From NCBI GenBank assembly GCA_005777515.1, contig SXMA01000074.1:1-15695 (forward strand): a stretch of DNA of 15,695 nt. The letters run 5' to 3'. The DNA is from Actinomycetota bacterium (GTDB lineage: Bacteria; Actinomycetota; Actinomycetes; Nanopelagicales; Nanopelagicaceae). This document shows positions 6,179 through 12,549 of this stretch, one piece after another (within the stretch, counting starts at the first letter, position 1; every line of letters begins with the position of its first letter). Both the position numbers and the translations under genes were made by a program. The notes under the pieces are model-generated. The model had not been told where the DNA came from. It did no database searches and worked only from the letters and a program-made list of their open reading frames with translations.

Positions 6179-7396
6179 ATGCTTTTAACTGCCTTAGTAG
6201 TAATAGTCCTTGCCGCGTACATAATCGAATCTATCCTGGATAACTTAAACCTATCCACGGCAAGAAATGCCTTAGATACCAAGATTGCCCATCTCTATGA
6301 TGCCAAGGAGCGGGAGAGGTCAATTAGTTACAGCGCAGAGAAGACCCGTTTTGGCTTTATATCTTCAACTATCTCGACTTTGATTCTCATCTTTGCTCTG
6401 AGCTATGGCTGGTTTGCATCGCTTGATAATTGGGCTAGAGGCATCTTCGATAACCAGATTTTGGTATCCCTTCTCTTTATCGGCACATTGAGTGTTATCT
6501 CTTATCTGCTAAACCTGCCATTTACTCTCTATGGAACTTTTAGAATTGAGGAGAAATATGGGTTTAATAAAACTACTCCAAAGGTATTTTTCGCAGACAC
6601 TATCAAAGGCGCAGCTCTTGCAACCTTAATAGGGGGCAGCTTGCTAACAGCAGTTCTCTGGTTCTACCAACAGCTTGGCTCAAATTTCTGGATTCTTGCT
6701 TGGGCTCTTCTAGCAGTCTTCTCGCTACTTATGTTTATGTTTGGAACAACGCTAATTCTTCCGCTTTTTAATAAATTAGAACCGATAAAGGATGGACCAC
6801 TAAAGCAAGGAATTGAAAAGTATTGCGCTTCGCAGGGCTATAACTTGGGTCGCCTATTTGTAATGGATGGCTCGAAGAGGTCGTCGAAGGCAAATGCTTT
6901 TTTTAGTGGCCTTGGCTCAAGTAAGACCATTGTCTTATTTGATACCTTAATTGAGAAACTAACTACTACGGAAATCATTGCGGTATTAGCTCATGAAATT
7001 GGACACTACAAGAAGAAACATACTCTCTCAATGTTTATCTTTAGCAACATCCAAACCTTTGCAACCTTTGCTCTCCTTGGATTTCTACTTGGCTATCCTG
7101 AGCTCTCAACCGCACTGGGGGCGAGTGAGAGCAGCTTTCATCTCTCAGCGCTAGCTTTCTTCATTCTCTTTACTCCACTTAGTATTTTCCTAGGGCTAAT
7201 AAATAACACTTGGTCTCGCCATAACGAATATGAGGCTGATACTTTTGCTAAACAGACTTATAAAGTTGAACCTATGCGAAGCGCTCTAAGCAAGATCTCA
7301 ACCGATAGCCTGGCAAACCTCTCGCCCCATCCTGCTTATGTAGCATTTAATTACACTCACCCAACACTTCTGCAGAGGTTGAAGAACTTAGAATAA
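6179..7396 (+). CDS. M48-family membrane zinc metalloprotease (Ste24/CAAX protease 1-like)
   Basis: This 405-residue protein has the zinc-binding HEIGH at 272-276 (His272, Glu273, His276). The third ligand is probably Glu350 in NEYEAD, with Asp354 completing the family motif. Several membrane helices precede the catalytic site and two follow it. The layout with an N-terminal 'KERERSISYSAEKTRFGF' segment and FNKTTPKVFFAD is that of Ste24 and CAAX protease 1, rather than of HtpX, which is shorter. In eukaryotes the family trims prenylated proteins. Bacterial members are poorly characterised and presumably act in membrane protein quality control. The start at 6179 is backed by TACCCT 6 nt upstream. 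A strong two-way terminator follows the stop immediately. Confidence 0.92.
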   Translation: MLLTALVVIVLAAYIIESILDNLNLSTARNALDTKIAHLYDAKERERSISYSAEKTRFGFISSTISTLILIFALSYGWFASLDNWARGIFDNQILVSLLFIGTLSVISYLLNLPFTLYGTFRIEEKYGFNKTTPKVFFADTIKGAALATLIGGSLLTAVLWFYQQLGSNFWILAWALLAVFSLLMFMFGTTLILPLFNKLEPIKDGPLKQGIEKYCASQGYNLGRLFVMDGSKRSSKANAFFSGLGSSKTIVLFDTLIEKLTTTEIIAVLAHEIGHYKKKHTLSMFIFSNIQTFATFALLGFLLGYPELSTALGASESSFHLSALAFFILFTPLSIFLGLINNTWSRHNEYEADTFAKQTYKVEPMRSALSKISTDSLANLSPHPAYVAFNYTHPTLLQRLKNLE

Positions 7397-7397
7397 A

Positions 7398-7429
7398 AAA
7401 AGAGGGCCTGCCTAAGCAGACCCTCTTTT
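7398..7429. terminator. bidirectional intrinsic terminator between the M48 gene and glnA
   Basis: AGAGGGCCTGC (7401-7411) pairs with GCAGACCCTCT (7416-7426) with one C-A mismatch around a CTAA loop. An A-run precedes the stem and a T-run follows it, extending the pairing to 7398-7429. The A/T flanks make it usable from both strands, as expected for convergent genes whose stops lie at 7396 and 7443. Confidence 0.93.
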
Positions 7430-7442
7430 CTAACTCTTGAGT

Positions 7443-8873
7443 TTAGATATCGTAATAGAGTTCAAACTCTGCTGGATGTGGACGCAAGCGCACGTAATCA
7501 ATTTCTGATTTGCGTTTCCAATCAATCCAGGTGTCGATCAAGTCCTTGGTAAAGACGCCGTCACGAGTTAAGAAGTCGTTATCTCGTTCAAGATTATCGA
7601 TAACAGCATCTAGCGAGCCAGGGACTTGAGCAATTGCCTTAGCTTCGGCTCCCTCTAACTCATAGAGATCTTTATCAACTGGCTTTGGTGGCTCAATCTT
7701 GTTTGTGATTCCATCAAGGCCGGCCATCAAAATCGCAGCAAATGCAAGATATGGATTTGAAGATGGATCTGGGCAACGGAACTCAATGCGCTTTGCCTTA
7801 GGGCTAGATCCTGTAATAGGGATACGGATACAGGCTGAGCGGTTACGAGCCGAGTAAACAAGATTTACTGGAGCTTCATATCCTGGAACAAGACGCTTGT
7901 AAGAGTTCACTGTTGGGTTGGTAAATGCAAGCAGAGAGGGAGCATGCTTTAGAAGACCTCCGATATACCAGCGCGCAGTATCAGAGAGATTCGCATAGCC
8001 ATCGCCCCACATAAGTGGTTTGCCATCTTTCCATAGTGATTGGTGAACATGCATTCCAGAACCATTATCGCCAAAGAGTGGCTTTGGCATAAAGGTCACA
8101 GTCTTTCCAGCAGCCCAAGCGGTGTTCTTGATGATGTATTTAAACTTCATTAGATCATCGCCGGCATGAAGGATGTCATTGAAGCGATAATTGATTTCCA
8201 TCTGACCTGCAGTTCCAACTTCATGGTGAGCGCGCTCTACATCAAGACCAACTTTGGCAAGATTCATAACCATCTGATCGCGCAGATCAGCAAATTGATC
8301 AGTTGGAGAGACTGGGAAGTATCCACCTTTAATTCTGGTGCGATAGCCACGATTTGGTGTGCCATCTGGATCATCATCAATTCCGGTATTCCAAGCTCCT
8401 TCATATGAATCAACTTCATAGAAGCCTGTATTCATACGCGTTTGGAATTTAACGCGATCAAAGACATAGAACTCAGCCTCAGGAGCAAAGTATGCGGTAT
8501 CTGCAATGCCAGTAGATCTCATATATTCCACTGCCTTATTAACGATCTGGCGTGGGTCTCTGCTATATGGCGAATTATCGTCAGGATTTACTACTGAGAA
8601 ATGCAGAACTAGAGTCTTTTCAGTTCTAAATGGATCAATAAATGCTGTCTCTGGCGCTGGAAGAAGTTTCATATCTGATTCATGAATTGATTGGAAACCT
8701 CTAATTGAGGAACCATCAAACATCAGCCCATCTTTAAAGACATCTTCAGTAAATTGCGAGACGGGAACGTTGAAGTGATGCTGCATACCAGGCAGATCGG
8801 TGAAGCGGACATCAACGAGGGCGACATTTTCTTTTTTTATGTAATTCAAAACTTCTGCAGAATTTTTAAACAT
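7443..8873 (-). CDS. glnA: glutamine synthetase type I
   Basis: The protein makes glutamine from glutamate, ammonia and ATP in the cytoplasm. As annotated here it has 476 residues, near the usual length of dodecameric GSI-beta. Recognisable blocks are [18 protein letters not shown] near the N-terminus, the glutamate/metal segment PEAEFYVFD, the [12 protein letters not shown] loop, [18 protein letters not shown], and RSACIRIP with [26 protein letters not shown]. Tyr404 in KDLYELEG corresponds to the adenylylation site of enterobacterial and mycobacterial enzymes. I start at ATG 8873 (MFKNSAEVL), because the family begins there and AGGAGA stands 3 nt before it. An upstream GTG at 8909 would add 12 unconserved residues. 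Upstream lie a possible GlnR site and a TAGGTT -10 box. Terminated by the hairpin at 7398-7429. Confidence 0.96.
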   Translation of the reverse strand: MFKNSAEVLNYIKKENVALVDVRFTDLPGMQHHFNVPVSQFTEDVFKDGLMFDGSSIRGFQSIHESDMKLLPAPETAFIDPFRTEKTLVLHFSVVNPDDNSPYSRDPRQIVNKAVEYMRSTGIADTAYFAPEAEFYVFDRVKFQTRMNTGFYEVDSYEGAWNTGIDDDPDGTPNRGYRTRIKGGYFPVSPTDQFADLRDQMVMNLAKVGLDVERAHHEVGTAGQMEINYRFNDILHAGDDLMKFKYIIKNTAWAAGKTVTFMPKPLFGDNGSGMHVHQSLWKDGKPLMWGDGYANLSDTARWYIGGLLKHAPSLLAFTNPTVNSYKRLVPGYEAPVNLVYSARNRSACIRIPITGSSPKAKRIEFRCPDPSSNPYLAFAAILMAGLDGITNKIEPPKPVDKDLYELEGAEAKAIAQVPGSLDAVIDNLERDNDFLTRDGVFTKDLIDTWIDWKRKSEIDYVRLRPHPAEFELYYDI

Positions 8874-8876
8874 TTC

Positions 8877-8882
8877 TCTCCT
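8877..8882 (-). promoter_or_regulatory. ribosome-binding site deciding the glnA start
   Basis: AGGAGA on the minus strand lies 3 nt before ATG 8873. The alternative GTG 8909 has no such sequence in front of it. Confidence 0.75.
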
Positions 8883-8933
8883 GAGGTTTTTCTTCATCTT
8901 TAGCTCCACGTTGAGCTCTCTTGCAATGGCCCA

Positions 8934-8939
8934 AACCTA
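8934..8939 (-). promoter_or_regulatory. possible -10 box of glnA
   Basis: TAGGTT on the minus strand, with TAGCCT overlapping it just upstream (8939-8944). A start about 7 nt downstream would leave a leader of roughly 54 nt before ATG 8873. Weak evidence, based on hexamer match alone. Confidence 0.35.
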
Positions 8940-8971
8940 GGCTAGGGCGGTGAAATATCCATAACCGGTGG

Positions 8972-8987
8972 GTTACGGCTATGTTTC
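8972..8987. promoter_or_regulatory. possible GlnR-type nitrogen operator
   Basis: GTTAC-N6-GTTTC on the plus strand reads GAAAC-N6-GTAAC toward glnA. These are the half-sites and 6-nt spacing described for actinobacterial GlnR boxes, whose consensus alternates GTnAC and GAAAC. Only two half-sites are present; flanking ones are degenerate. It would lie about 45-60 bp upstream of the proposed glnA transcription start, fitting an activator position. It is also between glnA and the divergent RDD gene. Confidence 0.4.
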
Positions 8988-9017
8988 ATAAAACGGGCCT
9001 ATGGGCGCTTTTTTAGT

Positions 9018-9023
9018 TAGGTT
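9018..9023 (+). promoter_or_regulatory. putative -10 box of the RDD gene
   Basis: TAGGTT lies exactly 6 nt before the ATG at 9030, the same geometry as other leaderless-type starts in this window. Confidence 0.5.
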
Positions 9024-9029
9024 GAGCCT

Positions 9030-9401
9030 ATGGAACGGGCAGGACTTGGCCGGCGAGTGCTGGCGCTAAGCATTGACTGGGCTATTGCATCATTTACCGC
9101 AGCCCTGGTTTATCCCTTGCAAGCAAGCGCGCTTGGCCCATCTCTATTTCGCCTTGGGGTATTTGTCTTAGAGGTAGCCCTACTTACATCACTTGGCGGG
9201 GCATCTGCAGGGCAGAGAGTTATGGGCTTAAGAGTTTTGAGTTGGCCAGATAATCTCTTTCTCCGTCCAGGACCAATTCTGCTTCGCACAACTCTAATAG
9301 CACTTGTTATTCCAGCTGTTGTTACCGATAAAGATGGCAGGGGTCTACATGATCGAGCCGCTAAATCTGTTGTGATGAGAGTTAGAAAGAAACGAGCTTA
9401 A
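9030..9401 (+). CDS. RDD-family small membrane protein
   Basis: This 123-residue protein has the RDD signature: Arg9 in GRRVLALSIDW with Asp16, and a C-terminal GLHDRAAKSVVM (Asp108, Arg109). About three hydrophobic segments lie between. RDD proteins are of largely unknown function; some have been linked to ion transport. In actinobacteria a gene of this type typically sits beside glnA and the lipoate genes, as here. ATG 9030 has TAGGTT 6 nt upstream and no Shine-Dalgarno. A basic tail (RVRKKRA) ends the protein. Its stop overlaps that of the convergent DUF4191 gene by 4 bp. Confidence 0.88.
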   Translation: MERAGLGRRVLALSIDWAIASFTAALVYPLQASALGPSLFRLGVFVLEVALLTSLGGASAGQRVMGLRVLSWPDNLFLRPGPILLRTTLIALVIPAVVTDKDGRGLHDRAAKSVVMRVRKKRA

Positions 9402-10081
9402 CGAGGCTTAGGCATCCTCATGTTCTTAGGCATAGGACCTTTTGGAAGCGGAATATTGAGTCCACCAACTGATTTGAGTCTTGCTCGCAGCTCTCGCACC
9501 TGAACTGTGGAGAGTTTCTTGGGAAACTTCTTCATTCTCTTCTGTAGTTTGCGAACAGAGACTTGATCTTTTTCATTTCCAATTACAAGTTCATGGATGG
9601 GAACACCAGGGGCAAAGCGCTCCATCTTGCGCTTCTCATCTGTAAGCAGGGACCTAAGAGCATGGCCACCTTCGCCAACTAGAACTACTCCCGCTTTTCC
9701 AACTGCGCGATGAACCATATCTTGGTTCTTATTAACGTTTACTGCTGGCGTAATAGTCCAACCTTTACGAATCGACATCAAAACGCTTGCTCCCGCGCCA
9801 GGCTGTCCCTCAATTGATGCATAGGCAGCATTTCCTGCAAGTCGTGTGAAGTAAAAGAAAGCGCCCAGAAAAGCTAGTGGAAATGTCAGGAAAGCTGCAT
9901 AACCTGGTCGACTAAAGAAGGCTCCAATACCAATACCAGCGCCCCAAAGAGGTGTGAAGACAGCGAGGCAACGAAGAAAGACAAACTTGTAATGCTTGCG
10001 AGCAAGGGAGTAAGCATCACGAATCGTTTTAAATCTAACTTTCTTAGGAGCGTTAGGATCCTTCTTCTTTCTACCAAACAT
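9398..10081 (-). CDS. DUF4191 membrane protein
   Basis: This 227-residue protein has a basic cytoplasmic start (MFGRKKKDPNAPKKVRFKTI), two closely spaced hydrophobic segments (about 37-56 and 62-80), then a soluble region with GKAGVVLVGEGGHALRSLL, and a strongly basic tail of KKFPKK and PKNMRMPKPR. I recognise it as the actinobacterial DUF4191 family, found next to lipA in many of these genomes. No function is established. The ATG is 3 nt after the acyltransferase stop, with AAGGAGAG about 8 nt upstream, so it is the last gene of the lipB-lipA-acyltransferase operon. No terminator is visible behind it. Confidence 0.88.
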   Translation of the reverse strand: MFGRKKKDPNAPKKVRFKTIRDAYSLARKHYKFVFLRCLAVFTPLWGAGIGIGAFFSRPGYAAFLTFPLAFLGAFFYFTRLAGNAAYASIEGQPGAGASVLMSIRKGWTITPAVNVNKNQDMVHRAVGKAGVVLVGEGGHALRSLLTDEKRKMERFAPGVPIHELVIGNEKDQVSVRKLQKRMKKFPKKLSTVQVRELRARLKSVGGLNIPLPKGPMPKNMRMPKPR

Positions 10082-10084
10082 CTC

Positions 10085-10816
10085 TTAACTCTCCTTTTTA
10101 TTTCTTCGCATATCTTCCAGTTCTGCAAGGCTTGGAGCGCTTCCGCCGAGCCTTGCTGGCGCCCATCTAGCGCCCTTATGGGGGTCAGGATAATCACTCT
10201 GAACTTGATTTAGTAACTGAGCCATCGCCTCTTTAAGAGCGGCGAGCTCTCGATCAATATCAGAGCCCTTCTTAATATATCTAAGTGGCCCAATTGCAAT
10301 AAAGATAGGGATACTGCTTCGAGATAAGTTCTTCGGCAATTTCTTGCTCCACACTCGCTGCGAGCCCCAGATCACCATAGGAAGAATCGGAGCGCCAGAC
10401 TCCATAGCTAGGCGAATCACACCGCTTTTCATATCTTTAAGTTCAAAGCTTTGAGAAATTGTCGCCTCAGGAAAAACGCCAACGATCTCACCCTTATCAA
10501 GGGCCTTAAGAGCTGCAAGAAAAGAGGGGGCGCCATTATCTCGATCAACGCAGATATGTTTCATGCCGCGCATAAGCGGACCGGCTATTGGATGATCAAA
10601 GATTTCTTTCTTTGCCATAAATCTAACTAAGCGAGAAGTGGGAAGAAATGCTGTTCCAGCAAGGGCAAAATCAAGATAGCCAACATGATTCATAGCAAGA
10701 ATTGCTGGACCTTTATTTGGAATGTGACTTTGGCCGTAAAAAGTGAATTGCAGATCAAGATACTTCCAGAAGGCACGAACTAGTTTTATAACTGGGGGAT
10801 AGACCAGATCAGCCAT
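10085..10816 (-). CDS. 1-acyl-glycerol-3-phosphate acyltransferase (PlsC family)
   Basis: In the chosen frame the protein has 243 residues. It has the PlsC acyltransferase motifs: NHVGYLD with catalytic His44 and Asp49 (HX4D), a block at 63-94 around [11 protein letters not shown] and CVDRD, FPEAT (115-119; usually FPEGT/S) and [11 protein letters not shown]. The family acylates lysophosphatidic acid, or related acceptors, at the membrane. I start at ATG 10816 (MADLVYPP), overlapping the lipA stop by 8 nt, with AAGGGA about 7 nt upstream. A longer frame opening at 10894 would add 26 residues overlapping lipA by 86 nt and looks unlikely. Placement between lipA and the DUF4191 gene couples phospholipid synthesis to lipoate synthesis in one transcript. 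Which acceptor is used cannot be told. Confidence 0.88.
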   Translation of the reverse strand: MADLVYPPVIKLVRAFWKYLDLQFTFYGQSHIPNKGPAILAMNHVGYLDFALAGTAFLPTSRLVRFMAKKEIFDHPIAGPLMRGMKHICVDRDNGAPSFLAALKALDKGEIVGVFPEATISQSFELKDMKSGVIRLAMESGAPILPMVIWGSQRVWSKKLPKNLSRSSIPIFIAIGPLRYIKKGSDIDRELAALKEAMAQLLNQVQSDYPDPHKGARWAPARLGGSAPSLAELEDMRRNKKES

Positions 10817-11744
10817 TTGAAATCCCTTGACGGGCAGCGATGGCTTGCTTATATAACCTTCCTGCTCGATAACTTGATCTAACAAGCGGCCCACTCATCA
10901 CTCCAAGGAAACCTAACTCTTCGGCCTCTCTTGCTAATTCGACAAACTCTTGCGGCTTAACCCATCTCTCAACAGGGTGATGCAGATTAGATGGCCTTAG
11001 GTATTGAGTGATAGTGATTAGCTCGCAACCAGCGCTTCTTAGATCAAAGAGAGCTTGTGATACTTCACTTCGCTGCTCTCCCATGCCAAGAATTAGATTT
11101 GACTTGGTAATCAGGCCAAAGTCTCTTGCCTGGGTGATAACACTCAAAGATCTCTCGTAATTAAATGCTGGTCTAATTCTTTTAAATATTCTCGGAACAG
11201 TCTCAAGGTTATGGGCAAATACCTCAGGCCTACTCTCAAATACTTCACTTAGAAGCTCAGGCTTTGCTGAAAAGTCAGGGGCCAGCATTTCAACCAGGCA
11301 GCCAGGAACTACTTGGTGAATCTGGCGGATAGTTTCGCTATAGAGCCAGGCTCCTTCATCCTCTAGATCATCCCTTGCAACACCGGTAACGGTGGCATAT
11401 TTAAGTCCCATCGTCGCTACCGACTCGGCAACTCTTCTTGGTTCATCTCTATCTAGGGCTTCAGGTTTTCCGGTATCGATATTGCAGAAATCGCACCTTC
11501 TTGTGCATGCGCTACCACCAATTAAAAATGTTGCTTCTTTATCTTCCCAGCATTCATAGATATTCGGACAAGCCGCTTCTTGGCAGACGGTATGCAGACC
11601 TTCTTTAGCAACAAGTGATCGAAGCGCGCTGTACTGCGGCCCCATCTTTGCCTTTGTCTTAATCCACTCTGGCTTTCGCTCAATGGGGGTTTCGGCATTG
11701 CGCGCCTCAATTCTCAATAACTTACGTCCATCAGGGGAGAGCAT
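10809..11744 (-). CDS. lipA: lipoyl synthase
   Basis: This 311-residue radical-SAM enzyme inserts two sulfurs into octanoyl groups on lipoyl domains. Both iron-sulfur clusters are visible. Cys54, Cys59 and Cys65 ([13 protein letters not shown]) bind the auxiliary cluster. Cys80, Cys84 and Cys87 (CTRRCDFC) bind the radical-SAM cluster. A C-terminal [12 protein letters not shown] (284-295) contains the conserved serine ligand. The ATG shares a base with the lipB stop (TAATG) and AGGTGA lies about 10 nt upstream, so it is translated in series with lipB. Together they supply lipoate for 2-oxoacid dehydrogenases and glycine cleavage. Confidence 0.97.
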   Translation of the reverse strand: MLSPDGRKLLRIEARNAETPIERKPEWIKTKAKMGPQYSALRSLVAKEGLHTVCQEAACPNIYECWEDKEATFLIGGSACTRRCDFCNIDTGKPEALDRDEPRRVAESVATMGLKYATVTGVARDDLEDEGAWLYSETIRQIHQVVPGCLVEMLAPDFSAKPELLSEVFESRPEVFAHNLETVPRIFKRIRPAFNYERSLSVITQARDFGLITKSNLILGMGEQRSEVSQALFDLRSAGCELITITQYLRPSNLHHPVERWVKPQEFVELAREAEELGFLGVMSGPLVRSSYRAGRLYKQAIAARQGISNG

Positions 11745-12412
11745 TATTGAATCACCTGGCTAAGTGATTGCTTCATCTGCGCCTCTACAACTTCTAGAAC
11801 TTCGCCTACTGCAATACTGCGATTCAATTCTTTCTCCATTGAGGTGACCTGCGCATCGGCAATGCCGCAGGGGATAATCCGATCAAAGTAGCTTAGATCG
11901 GGGTCAACATTTAGGGCAAAGCCATGCATTGTCACTCCCTTTGCAACTCTGATTCCAATGGCTGCGATCTTTCGATCTCCTCGCTCATCGCGAACCCAAA
12001 CGCCAGATCGCTCACAATATGTTTGCCCTTCAATGTTGAAGTCCTGACAGATTTGAATCAGTGCTCGCTCTATTTGTCTAACGAAGCCAACAACATCAAT
12101 TGGCTTTTTCAATTTAACAATTGGATATCCCACAATTTGTCCTGGGCCATGGAATGTGATCTTTCCACCTCTATCAACATCAATTACCTCTGAACCATCG
12201 ATAGGTCGCTCACTATCTAGCGTTCTACGTCCGGCAGTAAAAACCGGTGGGTGTTGCAGCAAGAGAAGTGAGCTAGCGCTTATCTGATCTACAACCTCTT
12301 GGTGAAGTTGGCGTTGAATTGCTAGCGCCTCTTTATAATCGACTAAACCAAGGCTCTGGCAATTGATAGTCGAGATTTCTTCTCTCGTGCTTGCCAGGGC
12401 TTGTGAAATCAC
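11744..12412 (-). CDS. lipB: octanoyl-ACP:protein N-octanoyltransferase
   Basis: This 222-residue cytoplasmic enzyme moves octanoyl from acyl carrier protein to a lysine of lipoyl domains, the step before LipA. It shows [22 protein letters not shown] (81-92), the catalytic Lys148 in [18 protein letters not shown], and Cys182 in IPCGI. The length and motif order are normal. Start is GTG 12412, with TAGGCT exactly 6 nt upstream and no Shine-Dalgarno, so the operon transcript probably begins at this codon. It heads lipB-lipA-acyltransferase-DUF4191. Confidence 0.96.
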   Translation of the reverse strand: MISQALASTREEISTINCQSLGLVDYKEALAIQRQLHQEVVDQISASSLLLLQHPPVFTAGRRTLDSERPIDGSEVIDVDRGGKITFHGPGQIVGYPIVKLKKPIDVVGFVRQIERALIQICQDFNIEGQTYCERSGVWVRDERGDRKIAAIGIRVAKGVTMHGFALNVDPDLSYFDRIIPCGIADAQVTSMEKELNRSIAVGEVLEVVEAQMKQSLSQVIQ

Positions 12413-12418
12413 AGGTAG

Positions 12419-12424
12419 AGCCTA
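12419..12424 (-). promoter_or_regulatory. putative -10 box of the lipB operon
   Basis: On the minus strand TAGGCT stands exactly 6 nt before the GTG at 12412. This is the same spacing as at six other genes of the window and implies a leaderless lipB message. Confidence 0.55.
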
Positions 12425-12538
12425 ACTTTATCGAGCAGTTCTTGGCGCAATGAGCGGTAGAATTACGCGCCTAAGGCTAAAAGATTATGGGTGGGCAGTA
12501 GCCAAAATCACCCCGAAACTATCAAGAGGCGAGATTAC

Positions 12539-12544
12539 AAGGAG
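12539..12544 (+). promoter_or_regulatory. ribosome-binding site of the MMPL gene
   Basis: AAGGAG ends 5 nt before GTG 12550 and fixes that start. It shows that this gene has a leader, unlike the divergent lipB. A possible -10 is TAGAAT at 12458-12463, which would give a leader of about 80 nt. The remaining sequence between 12413 and 12549 shows no gene. Confidence 0.7.
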
Positions 12545-12549
12545 ATGCT

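Noticed and set aside
10817..10894. Longer acyltransferase start at 10894
   Set aside because: It would overlap conserved C-terminal lipA codons by 86 nt. The ATG at 10816 gives the normal family beginning and an ordinary 8-nt overlap.
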